From a virus, in the IMG/VR virus record IMGVR_UViG_3300025082_000027, positions 1-37,731 of that record: a stretch of DNA of 37,731 bases; one strand, 5' to 3'. This document shows positions 30,181 to 37,326 of this stretch, piece by piece (position 1 is the first letter of the stretch; each line of letters begins with the position of its first letter). A program made the translations under genes and the position numbers. The notes below the pieces were generated by a model. That model searched no databases, was not told where the DNA came from, and was given only the letters and a program-made list of their open reading frames with translations.

Positions 30181-32150
30181 CACACCCACTTAGATCCAAG
30201 GCCACTCTTCTTGATTGGCCGGTAGTCATCGTCTTCGCTCCAGGCGGTCCAGCTAGGAGGAGGAAGGTCTCTCTCCCTCGGGTCCTTCCTGTTGCTTGAA
30301 CCAACCTCCAGATCACATACGGTTTGTGCCTGCAGCCAGGCCATAACTAAGTCGTCATGCTCCCCAGGAGGGGCGCCAACCTTAACCCGTTTATACATCT
30401 CATCGCCAGAAACTAAAGCAACAGATCCAGCAGATCGCTTGGTCAGTTCCATGAACATTCGCATTTCCTTGACCAAGCGTTGACTTCTAATGACCGGCAT
30501 CCTTGAGCGAATAATGTCTATTCCTACATGAACCATGATGGGCTTTGTAGCAATTGTTGTCGCCCAACCAAACCTAGCCTCAAAGTTTACTGACTCAACC
30601 TGCTCTCGTTGGTACAGATTCCAGTACTCAGTCTGCATGATGCCAAGAGAAACTGCATGACCAACGCCGTTAATCTCCCAAGAAAGCAGTGCATCATTGT
30701 AGTGCCTACACAAAAGCACAGCCTTTTCCGAAGTCTGCAGAGCCTCTGTCTTTCCCTGATACTCCGCAACCTGCTCCCTCGTATCAGCGCGCACTACTTG
30801 GATAGCAGTCCAGTCCCCGGTAGACCTTCCCGACGCAGGGTCTACAGCAACGACATACTTCACCCCGTCTTCGGGCCATTCCCAAACCCATAGAGAGTCG
30901 CTCTTTGCGCTCCCGTGACCGGACAACTCCGGAGACATGAAGGAGGCTAGGCCAATCCTTGAGCTAGAGTCCTCTTGCCCTGAAACGTCGACAATATCGC
31001 CAACGAATCTTGGCTTCTTTACAAAGCCATGCTCGACTGCAGCCAGGTCTGGCTCCTCAAAAACACGGCTTGCCGAGAACGCAAAGGCCTCTTCTGGCTT
31101 ACCTGGGTATTCCTGCTTAAACAGGTCCCAATTGCCCTGACACTTATCCATCCAGGTTCGGTATGCCCAATACGCCTGCTCCGGGTGCAGGTCGTAGGCT
31201 TGAATCATCGAAAGCAGTTCGTCGTCAAACCTGCCTATCAAGTCACTGAAGGTAACTCCGTCTGGAATCTCCCTGATGTAGTTCGGCATTGCATGCCACG
31301 GATAGAAAATGGCCTCCCACTCGCTGTCGATAGGGTTGCCCTTGCTGTCCTCTTTGTTCCAAGCCTTCCAGAACTCTTTATAGAAATATCCGCCGGCTCC
31401 GTTCGCCGTAGACTCGAGCACTACTAGTGTCTCTGGGTCGTCAGACAGGGTCTGCATAAGGCCAAGCATGAACGTTGCTGGGTCTCCCCAAAAGGCGATC
31501 TCAGACCCGTGGAAGTAGTGGATCTCAAAGCCTCGAGTCGAGTGGACTGCATCTGCAACAGAGACCTCAAACCTGGAGTTAAGCCCCGCTGTTTCGTCTA
31601 GCGGGTGAGTCATCCAGAGCTCGTTATCGTTGTTTCGCCTCAACTCTGGGCGAAGGTCTAGTGGCTTGTTGTTGTGTAAGTCCGCAGCCTCTTTGGATGA
31701 CTCTGCCTTGTGAACCTTTCCAGGATCGTCTGTAGACGTGCCATTGGGCAGGTTGTCGTACATCTTCTTAGCCATCATGAAGATGTTATTGGTAGTGATT
31801 CTGTCTACCGCTGTTACAAACGCTCGCCTATTCATCTTTGTCAGACACTGATGAAACATGAACGCCTGGGTGACGGTAGACAGGCCCATCCGCCTAGCCT
31901 TAAGAACGATGAAGCGCCCAGGTCGGCCCTCTTCACGCGCCTTCATAATCCGGCGATAGAAATCTTCCTGGATCTTATTCAGCTTTAGGGTGACGGTGTC
32001 GCCAACCCTCCCCTTATTGCTTGTCTCGGGGCGATTCAATACCTTCAAAAACTCTTCAGAGAACGCCGGAAAGTCCGCGTACCCTGAGGTTTCTGTTAAG
32101 CGCTCTGAGATTGCCCTCGAACGCTTCAGGCTCATCGCCTTGCGAGGCAC
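30180..32150 (-). CDS. Terminase large subunit (ATPase-nuclease), 656 aa
   Basis: Two domains can be read. ATPase: Walker A-like KARRMGLST (84-92), a Walker B-like strand ending HGSEIAFW (214-221) and the coupling motif STANG (247-251). Nuclease: VVAVDPASGRSTGDW with D437, WEINGVGH with E492, and a final HDDLVMAW with D599/D600. These are the standard packaging-motor and RNase H-like cutting motifs. It starts at a GTG that overlaps the previous stop (TAGTG); the ATG at codon 6 is the alternative start. It drives DNA into the capsid through the portal encoded next. Confidence 0.9.
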   Translation of the reverse strand: MPRKAMSLKRSRAISERLTETSGYADFPAFSEEFLKVLNRPETSNKGRVGDTVTLKLNKIQEDFYRRIMKAREEGRPGRFIVLKARRMGLSTVTQAFMFHQCLTKMNRRAFVTAVDRITTNNIFMMAKKMYDNLPNGTSTDDPGKVHKAESSKEAADLHNNKPLDLRPELRRNNDNELWMTHPLDETAGLNSRFEVSVADAVHSTRGFEIHYFHGSEIAFWGDPATFMLGLMQTLSDDPETLVVLESTANGAGGYFYKEFWKAWNKEDSKGNPIDSEWEAIFYPWHAMPNYIREIPDGVTFSDLIGRFDDELLSMIQAYDLHPEQAYWAYRTWMDKCQGNWDLFKQEYPGKPEEAFAFSASRVFEEPDLAAVEHGFVKKPRFVGDIVDVSGQEDSSSRIGLASFMSPELSGHGSAKSDSLWVWEWPEDGVKYVVAVDPASGRSTGDWTAIQVVRADTREQVAEYQGKTEALQTSEKAVLLCRHYNDALLSWEINGVGHAVSLGIMQTEYWNLYQREQVESVNFEARFGWATTIATKPIMVHVGIDIIRSRMPVIRSQRLVKEMRMFMELTKRSAGSVALVSGDEMYKRVKVGAPPGEHDDLVMAWLQAQTVCDLEVGSSNRKDPRERDLPPPSWTAWSEDDDYRPIKKSGLGSKWV

Positions 32151-32698
32151 TACACCTTGCTCTTCGCAGCTGCGAGCTCCTCTTCGGAAGCGCCACTGTG
32201 CTCAGCAACAGTAGCCTCATTCTTCTGAACTGCGGAGATACGCGCCACGATTGCTCGGATAGCGTCATCTCTAGGCTCGTTAGCGTCGTTGCGGCCAGCC
32301 TGCTCAGCAGCCAGGAGGTTCGCAAGCATGCCCATCTCGCTTATCTTACGAAGACGTGCGCGAAGACCAACCATGTCAGGCACGTACTCGCTCAACTTCA
32401 TCGCATTGTGCGTATTTGAAGTTACGCGCTTGAAGCGCTTGACGTGCTCCTCGGTGGAGTACTTCTGGTAGAAGCGATAGCCGCGATTCTTCGCACCGAC
32501 GAATACGTCCATCAGCGCTTCCTCGAGAGCCTCTCCCTCTCCCATCGGGCCTTCTTCATAAGAGCGCCCGCGCTCCACATAGCGCTTAAAGCGGGTCTGG
32601 ACCTCGCGGGTCGCGTAACACTTATCGAGTTGCTCGAGAGTGATCTTCCGCTGGTCGATCATTGCCTTCTTGTTCGCTGCCATAGACATCTCAGTCAT
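32150..32698 (-). CDS. Probable terminase small subunit, 182 aa
   Basis: I chose the ATG at 32698, preceded by GGGGG with about 6-nt spacing; a GTG two codons upstream is less likely. The 182-aa product is helical, charged and lacks membrane or metal motifs. The N-terminal half (ITLEQLDKCYATREVQTRFKRY) could be a helix-turn-helix-like region, and an Ala/Glu-rich tail (about 150-182) could be a coiled coil. Its position directly before and coupled to the large terminase is the main support. I do not see a conserved TerS signature, so a different packaging accessory is possible. Confidence 0.5.
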   Translation of the reverse strand: MTEMSMAANKKAMIDQRKITLEQLDKCYATREVQTRFKRYVERGRSYEEGPMGEGEALEEALMDVFVGAKNRGYRFYQKYSTEEHVKRFKRVTSNTHNAMKLSEYVPDMVGLRARLRKISEMGMLANLLAAEQAGRNDANEPRDDAIRAIVARISAVQKNEATVAEHSGASEEELAAAKSKV

Positions 32699-32707
32699 GA
32701 CCACCCC

Positions 32708-32971
32708 CTACTTAACGATCTTGACGTATGTGGCTGCAGCAGCGCCTGGGCGAGCTGGGCGACGAATAAGCACCCTCTTTGGCGCAGCGACCGCAGCCGG
32801 CGCAGCATCTTCCCGAAGCGCATCGCGCTTAGCGGTGATTTCGTCAAGAAGAGACTTTCGCCCCTTACCGTCCAACTCAGCATCGTAAACTTCAGATAAT
32901 TCGCTGTCAGACAAACCTGACAACTGCTTCACGGCCTCCTTGACCGTAACCGCACTTGGGTCGAAACTCAT
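32708..32971 (-). CDS. Small HeH/LEM-like helical protein, 87 aa, first gene of the late operon
   Basis: I chose ATG 32971, with GGAGG 5 nt upstream; a TTG at 32983 would sit on that Shine-Dalgarno. The N-terminal half, KEAVKQLSGLSDSELSEVY and then GRKSLLDEITAKRD, has the two-helix pattern of HeH/LEM- or SAP-like domains often found in small phage packaging and head proteins. The C-terminal 25 residues are Ala/Pro/Arg-rich (APKRVLIRRPARPGA). A DNA-binding role near the packaging genes is plausible. It is probably the first gene after the late promoter region. Confidence 0.6.
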   Translation of the reverse strand: MSFDPSAVTVKEAVKQLSGLSDSELSEVYDAELDGKGRKSLLDEITAKRDALREDAAPAAVAAPKRVLIRRPARPGAAAATYVKIVK

Positions 32972-32987
32972 TAAATCCTCCAATGTG

Positions 32988-33001
32988 GTTGCTACAGCAA
33001 C
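32988..33001. promoter_or_regulatory. Operator-like inverted repeat in the divergent gap
   Basis: GTTGCTACAGCAAC has perfect 6-bp arms around 2 bp. It lies 17 bp upstream of the leftward ATG (32971), in the 108-bp gap between divergent genes. On the - strand TTGACT (33018-33013) could be a -35 box, and a poor -10 would then overlap this repeat. On the + strand TATATC (33026-33031) might be a -10 element. The promoters are weak guesses; the repeat is seen directly. Confidence 0.4.
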
Positions 33002-33079
33002 TCTAAGACAATAGTCAAACTAAGGTATATCAATGGTGAGGAATAGGAAAGCCAAGACCGGGAGTAAGGAATAGTGACA

Positions 33080-33325
33080 ATGGAAGAAGACGATAATAGC
33101 GCCGTTCATGCTGCCATAAAGAGGCAGGAGCGCCGCACTCGAGAAAGCACCTACCTGCAGATGAGTGACTCCCTTAGGGGGTTTGAGGCTCTCTCCGATA
33201 AGAACCGCAAAGACACTACAAGGGCTCCATTCAAGGAGGCTCTTGGTCTATCAAACAAAAATCTAAAGACGGCGATAGACCGCTTTACAGCAAACAGTCT
33301 TCCGGCCAGTTCATACATTCGATAG
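33080..33325 (+). CDS. Isolated + strand small charged protein, 81 aa
   Basis: I chose the ATG at 33080, with TAAGGA 9 nt upstream; a GTG at 33074 is too close to that site. The 81-aa product is charged and helical: acidic start (MEEDDNSAVH), a basic helix (AAIKRQERRTREST), and a C-terminal KNLKTAIDRF. No family is recognised. It is the only + gene within the long leftward region, divergent from the late operon and followed by a structured non-coding segment with its own terminator. A small early or regulatory protein is possible. Lack of a recognised family keeps the confidence moderate. Confidence 0.5.
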   Translation: MEEDDNSAVHAAIKRQERRTRESTYLQMSDSLRGFEALSDKNRKDTTRAPFKEALGLSNKNLKTAIDRFTANSLPASSYIR

Positions 33326-33338
33326 GTGGACCTCTTCA

Positions 33339-33504
33339 TAGTCAGGTGTTACCTTCGACCCTCCGCCCATGGGGCCTGTCGCGGTACCAAAGACAGGTAG
33401 CCGGCTTAATGGGTTCCGGAGACACTCCCCTCCTTCCTGTGTCTTCGGGGCCCTAGCCAGGGGCCACACGTCAGACTAAGAAGTTTTTGTCGAGACTGTC
33501 TCTG
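33339..33504 (+). ncRNA. Candidate structured RNA with an anti-Shine-Dalgarno loop
   Basis: Hand folding of the + strand gives a closed multi-stem shape. An outer stem TAGTC (33339-33343) pairs with GACTA (33474-33478), and GTGT (33346-33349) with ACAC (33466-33469). Inside are three hairpins: CCTGTC/GACAGG (33375-33380, 33392-33397); a 10-pair stem 33416-33425 with 33439-33448, with one G-U; and GGCCCT/GGGGCC (33449-33454, 33460-33465). The 13-nt loop of the second is all pyrimidine and contains CCTCCTT (33429-33435), identical to the 16S rRNA anti-Shine-Dalgarno. The segment follows the 81-aa gene and ends at a terminator. It may be a small RNA or a 3' UTR; no promoter of its own is clear. 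Confidence 0.5.
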
Positions 33505-33536
33505 CTCGACCCACCTTTGGTGGGCACGAGATTTTT
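33505..33536 (+). terminator. Rho-independent terminator of the + strand gene and RNA
   Basis: CTCG (33505-33508) and CCCACC (33510-33515) pair with CGAG (33527-33530) and GGTGGG (33519-33524) around a TTT loop, followed by ATTTTT. An upstream GTCGAG (33489-33494) can instead pair with CTCGAC (33505-33510), so the base of the terminator has an alternative partner. It stops rightward transcripts just before the converging - gene ends at 33535. Confidence 0.75.
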
Positions 33537-34194
33537 ACCTCAAGTCCGTCAAAGCCAGAATGGTCCTGGCTCGCTCTTCTGGAGTGCCGAACGTCTCGTA
33601 GAGGGCAGCATTCTCTCGCTCTCTCGCCAACGCCTTAGCTGCGCTATTCGCCCTCACAGCCCTCTCATACGGAATGTCCTCTGCTAGGCGTCTTTTCCGC
33701 TCAGCCACCATTCTTTCCACGGACTCGATGTCTTCGTTTGACAACCGCATTCGTGGAGCCTCATCAGGCGGATAAAGCGAAAGCCGGGCCTTTGGGCCGA
33801 ACCTCTTAACCTTAAATTCTTGATGTTGCTGAGAGTTGGCCGTGTCTACCATGAGCCTGGGATCTAAGGGCGAAGGCTCCATCCTGGGTGGATTTAGTTC
33901 ATGGAGCGCGGCCCTCACCCACGAAGGGCCGGCTATCGGAACCTGTCCCACGCCGCCGCCCTCAATTCGGGCCGGGGCGTAAGTCAGATCACCCACCCTC
34001 CCCAACACCGAATCAGCGTACGGAGCGGGAAGATTAGAGACCTCTTCTCTGCTTAGCGGCTGGTACGGACCAAGCGGGACAGACGACTGCCAGTACGGCT
34101 GATCTCCCGCGTTCTGCCTGTCTATCTCATCCAGTCTCTGCAACTCAGCAATCTTTGCTGCGAGCTCTGGGCCGATGATTCCTTCTTCGGGCAT
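33535..34194 (-). CDS. Hypothetical 219-aa protein, end of the upstream leftward block
   Basis: I do not recognise this gene. The N-terminus is acidic and helical, the middle (about 40-130) is Pro-rich and probably unstructured, and the C-terminal third is a basic helix (ERMVAERKRRLAEDIPYERAVR) ending in TDLR. Three neighbours end in similar short tails (RDLR, SELR, RALGR). Start and stop are tightly packed with the next gene (2 bp). Similar disordered-plus-helix proteins occur among minor virion proteins, but nothing here proves that. Confidence 0.5.
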   Translation of the reverse strand: MPEEGIIGPELAAKIAELQRLDEIDRQNAGDQPYWQSSVPLGPYQPLSREEVSNLPAPYADSVLGRVGDLTYAPARIEGGGVGQVPIAGPSWVRAALHELNPPRMEPSPLDPRLMVDTANSQQHQEFKVKRFGPKARLSLYPPDEAPRMRLSNEDIESVERMVAERKRRLAEDIPYERAVRANSAAKALARERENAALYETFGTPEERARTILALTDLR

Positions 34195-34196
34195 AT

Positions 34197-35336
34197 CTAC
34201 CTCAAGTCTCTGAGTCTGGTATTTGGATCAAGATCGTATCCAGAAGCACGGTATTGCTCAAGGAGGCGTTGTCTTTCGGCTTCATTACGAAGTTCTTTTG
34301 CTTCCGCTGCAGCCTCGATGTCCTCTGCAGTTACCAGTCCTTCGTACCCTGATCCAGGTGGAGTAAATAGGCCAGCTGACTCTGGCGCCTCAGATGCGTA
34401 ACCAGCCAGAGCTGAGCCTGCGCCAACAGCGCTACCAATCGCCAGATCACCCGCGATATTGACGGGGCTGAGGACAGACCGCCCAAGCCGACCAAGACCG
34501 CCTGCAATACGCCTACCTAGCGAGCGCCTAGCCCCCTCTGTCCTCAGAGCCTTGCCCCTAAGAGGGCCTTCTGTGTGATACGGAGCTGGCCTTGTTCTGG
34601 CAGGCTCGTCATTGATAGGGCTTTCACTGCCTAGTTCGGTGGGCAGATTCTCAACGTAGGAGAGGTTCGTCACAGGCGAGACCGCCGACCCAGCCGAATC
34701 AAGCGCTTTTCGCTTTTGTACCCACGGAACATCGCCATCGGTTGGCCGGTTCAGCGGCGACTGCCGGCCCCACCGAACAGTATCTGCTATAAGCCTTACG
34801 GGCATTGTCTCGTAGCCAAGGTTCCGAAGAGCAGTCGCTCGATGCCTACCTTCATGCCCAATAACGCGACCCTCCGGATAGTATGTAGACCCTGGGTCTG
34901 TCGCGTGAAGAAACGGAACATCGCTAAGTGGGGTTCCTGTTTCAATGGCATTCATTATGCGGGCGAGCTTTGTTTCACTAGGGCCTGAAAAGTCTTTTGC
35001 TAGGGCGAGAAAGTCGTCTGGGCTCATCTGCGTGAGCAGCTCCCTAGACGCCGGTCCTTGCCCGCGAGCCATATCCAACGCCGACTGACTAAATAATTCG
35101 TCGGCAGTTGCAGCAGAGGCAGCCTTAATTGCTGCTATGTCTGGCGAGGCCCTGCGAGCAGCACCTGCGCTAGCGGCTACAGGCCCTCCTAGGGCCCCTG
35201 CCTTTGCAGCCTCTATGGCAAGGGCTCGCATACTCAGCTCATCCCCAGGCTCCAGTCTCCGGGTTCCCTCTGGCGCATACGAAGGCAAGGCACTTCCGTA
35301 TCTGGGGCGCACCTCTAGATCGTTATAGAGGGGCAT
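34197..35336 (-). CDS. Modular protein with ParB/sulfiredoxin-like middle, 379 aa
   Basis: Three parts are seen. The N-terminus (MPLYNDLEVRP, residues 1-11) is shared with the next upstream gene. The middle (about 100-185) has VIGHEGRHRATALRNLGY (158-175) then PVRLI, the pattern of ParB/sulfiredoxin-fold domains, whose members bind nucleotides or nucleic acid or cut DNA. The C-terminus has a Gly/Ala-rich hydrophobic segment (about 291-313) and a 61-residue tail, residues 319-379, of which 49 match the paralogue by hand alignment. GRHR suggests a nucleotide-binding loop; full active-site assignment is not possible. A delivered or membrane-associated effector is one idea; no function is established. 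Confidence 0.6.
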   Translation of the reverse strand: MPLYNDLEVRPRYGSALPSYAPEGTRRLEPGDELSMRALAIEAAKAGALGGPVAASAGAARRASPDIAAIKAASAATADELFSQSALDMARGQGPASRELLTQMSPDDFLALAKDFSGPSETKLARIMNAIETGTPLSDVPFLHATDPGSTYYPEGRVIGHEGRHRATALRNLGYETMPVRLIADTVRWGRQSPLNRPTDGDVPWVQKRKALDSAGSAVSPVTNLSYVENLPTELGSESPINDEPARTRPAPYHTEGPLRGKALRTEGARRSLGRRIAGGLGRLGRSVLSPVNIAGDLAIGSAVGAGSALAGYASEAPESAGLFTPPGSGYEGLVTAEDIEAAAEAKELRNEAERQRLLEQYRASGYDLDPNTRLRDLR

Positions 35337-36203
35337 CTATCTAAGCTCGCTCAGTCTGGTATTTGGGTCTAAGTCGTAGCCTGACGCTCGATACTGCTCT
35401 AGCAGCCTTTGCCTTTCGACTTCCTTCTCGAGTTCTTTCTGAGCGATGACTCTCTCGATGTCTTCAGCTCGGACAAGACCTTCGTAGCCTTCTCCTGGAG
35501 GAGTGAAGAGGCCAGCTGACTCCCTATCGCCGCCACCAGCTTTATGACCAAGGGCTGCAGAGCCTGCGCCCATCGCTCCCCCAGCAAGCATGTCTGCGGC
35601 GATCTTGACCGGATTGAACAGGCCCCTCGCGCCGGCCTTCAAGATCTGTTTGGCTCTTGCTGCCCTTGTTGGCTTAACAGGAACCTCTCTCGGCTGAACA
35701 GAGACAATCGGCGTCCCTCCCTGAATTGACCTTCCTGGCCTAACTGTGCGTCCGCCCCCCGCAAGATCCTCGACCAGCGCATCCCTGGCAACGTTAGTTG
35801 CCCGACCACCTCGGTGCTTGGTCCGCACTACGGCCCTTCTTCCGCTCTTCGTTTTCCAATCCGCCTCTTCTGTTCGCTTGATTGGCGAAGACGGGAAGTA
35901 GCGAAACTCCCCCTCAAGCCCATACCCGGCAGGCATTCTTCTTGAGAAAACGTCATGCTTCTTGGCAATAGCGCGAAGGGCCTCTATCTCATCTTCAGAA
36001 AAGCGACCCCTTGTTTTAGGCTGAGCGCTCAGCCAGTCATCGTAAGAGACCATCGACCCTGGGACGCCGCTAACAGCGCTACTAACAGCGCCGCCCAAAG
36101 TCCCAGCCAAGGCAGCATCTCTGAGAAGGGTTAGCATATCCACTTCTTGATACGACGGCTCAAGCCTTACCGGCCTGGTCTCTAAGTCGTCGTACAAGGG
36201 CAT
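35337..36203 (-). CDS. Paralogue of the ParB-like modular protein with a different middle, 288 aa
   Basis: It has the same ends as the gene at 34197-35336: MPLYDDLETRP at the start and ESAGLFTPPG...YRASGYDLDPNTR at the end, with a Gly/Ala hydrophobic segment (about 200-220) before it. The middle (about 50-190) shares nothing obvious with the paralogue: it is basic (KRTEEADWKTKSGRRAVVRTKHRGGR), lacks the GRHR motif and I cannot assign it. The start region CATCTCTATCTCCC (36201-36214) is identical to that of the 165-aa gene. Conserved ends with exchanged middles imply recombination and a common targeting or assembly function for the ends. Confidence 0.6.
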   Translation of the reverse strand: MPLYDDLETRPVRLEPSYQEVDMLTLLRDAALAGTLGGAVSSAVSGVPGSMVSYDDWLSAQPKTRGRFSEDEIEALRAIAKKHDVFSRRMPAGYGLEGEFRYFPSSPIKRTEEADWKTKSGRRAVVRTKHRGGRATNVARDALVEDLAGGGRTVRPGRSIQGGTPIVSVQPREVPVKPTRAARAKQILKAGARGLFNPVKIAADMLAGGAMGAGSAALGHKAGGGDRESAGLFTPPGEGYEGLVRAEDIERVIAQKELEKEVERQRLLEQYRASGYDLDPNTRLSELR

Positions 36204-36205
36204 CT

Positions 36206-36703
36206 CTATCTCCCGAGAGCTCGAAGCCTAGCCTCTAGTGCTCGTTGTTCTTCAAGTTCACGCATCAGCTGCTCTACTCGAGCGGCTCTCTCTGGGTCGG
36301 GAAGAGGCATAGCTGGCTGGAACTCAGCGGTGGGCATTCGATAGTCGCGCAACTCTGCCCCCAGTCCGGGGTCTGCCTGCGGCAGCATGGCCGGCGGGTA
36401 ACTCTTGCCTGGAAAAGCGCTTCTCACGCCATAAGCGTCCCAGCGACTCTCGCCCGGACCAGGACTAAACCCAAGAGCGGGCCGTTCCTCGATGTAGGGG
36501 GGGAACCTCTCGTTGTAGATAGCGGGCAATTCGGTAGGGGGCGGGTTCCCGATGTAGTCAGGGAACTCCGTGTTGTACGGGTTCTCCTGGCTGAGCCGGC
36601 GGACGGCAGACGCACCTAAATCATTCATGACGGGAGACTGGGACCCGGCCAAACCCTCTCGGATTGCCCTGATTTGGTCAGCGTTTACGAGCTCATCAGC
36701 CAT
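36206..36703 (-). CDS. Hypothetical proline-rich 165-aa protein
   Basis: The first 35 residues are helical (VNADQIRAIREGLAG). The middle is very proline/glycine-rich (YIGNPPPTELPAIYNERFPP, APGFSPGPGE-type) and likely disordered. The last 30 residues are a charged helix (ERAARVEQLMRELEEQRALEARLRAL). I recognise no family. It shares its 14-bp translation-start sequence with the next gene and ends in a similar ARLRAL tail, so it probably belongs to the same functional set. A virion-internal or linker role is a guess. Confidence 0.48.
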   Translation of the reverse strand: MADELVNADQIRAIREGLAGSQSPVMNDLGASAVRRLSQENPYNTEFPDYIGNPPPTELPAIYNERFPPYIEERPALGFSPGPGESRWDAYGVRSAFPGKSYPPAMLPQADPGLGAELRDYRMPTAEFQPAMPLPDPERAARVEQLMRELEEQRALEARLRALGR

Positions 36704-36735
36704 CTCTATCTCCCAGGAAGTTCAACCAAACCGTA

Positions 36736-37194
36736 TCACACGTTCCCTACCACTTCACGCATACCCGTGAGGGTCGACGTAAACCCCGTCCTCTCCTTCG
36801 TGTACGGGTCGTAATACCGATACTCAAGCCTCGGCTCTACATGAACCTTCCTGCGCCTCCTCAAAGCCGTAAAACGCTTCCGAGACTCCTCACTCAACTT
36901 CCCCCAACCATCTAACCCCTCTAACTCAACCTCCTTCATCCCAGACAGCCTGGACGGTAACCAACCAGGGAAGCTCATCCCAGCCTCAGTCTTCCCAAGA
37001 CCAACACTGAGCTCACCCACTAACCATTCACAATCCAAGTGAGTAGAGAAGAACCCATACACAGGGTTACCGCGCTCGTCAGATAAAGAACTGTTACGAG
37101 CAAAGTAAGAAACACCAGCCCTGATGCTCTCACCACAAGAAGTACAAGTTCTTCTTTTTTTAGTTTTTAAAACCCGCAGAGAATGTATCGCCAT
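36736..37194 (-). CDS. PARP-type zinc-finger-like protein, 152 aa
   Basis: Near the N-terminus, C17-x2-C20 is followed by H52-x2-C55 (HLDC), with an RNSS stretch between: this CxxC...HxxC layout matches a PARP-type zinc finger, which binds nicked or broken DNA in that family. The rest is basic (KRFTALRRRRKVHVE) and ends in a beta-rich part. The ATG at 37194 is preceded by GGGG at 5-nt spacing, and a 14-bp palindrome lies 12 bp upstream. It is the first leftward gene after the repeat-rich right region. A DNA-binding early or regulatory role is inferred from the zinc motif. Confidence 0.6.
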   Translation of the reverse strand: MAIHSLRVLKTKKRRTCTSCGESIRAGVSYFARNSSLSDERGNPVYGFFSTHLDCEWLVGELSVGLGKTEAGMSFPGWLPSRLSGMKEVELEGLDGWGKLSEESRKRFTALRRRRKVHVEPRLEYRYYDPYTKERTGFTSTLTGMREVVGNV

Positions 37195-37205
37195 CTCCGC
37201 CCCTT

Positions 37206-37219
37206 ACAGACATGTCTGT
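37206..37219. promoter_or_regulatory. 14-bp perfect palindrome (operator-like)
   Basis: ACAGACATGTCTGT is a perfect palindrome 12 bp upstream of the zinc-finger gene ATG. Its half site TGTCTGT recurs in the adjoining tandem repeats, so a dimeric regulator or replication initiator may bind here. Confidence 0.5.
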
Positions 37220-37238
37220 TATGTCTGTTATGTCTGTT
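37212..37238. repeat. Three 9-bp tandem repeats ATGTCTGTT
   Basis: ATGTCTGTT occurs three times head to tail (37212-37220, 37221-37229, 37230-37238). A further GTCTGTT is at 37251-37257 and a variant GTCTGTAA at 37285. The pattern resembles iterons or a multi-site operator. Confidence 0.7.
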
Positions 37239-37326
37239 AGTAAAGACTAAGTCTGTTAAACAAAAGTAATTACTAGTCTGACAAGTCTGTAATACCCCCC
37301 TACCCCCCAAAGACTTACCTGCCCAA

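Noticed and set aside
33360-33480. A tRNA in the folded segment near 33.4 kb
   Set aside because: There are hairpins, but no T-loop GGTTCRA pattern, no seven-base acceptor pairing and no plausible anticodon arm; the fold is not a cloverleaf.
34197-35336. A ParB partition protein
   Set aside because: Only the short GRHR-type region fits; no HTH domain and no ParA partner are seen, so plasmid-type partition is unlikely.
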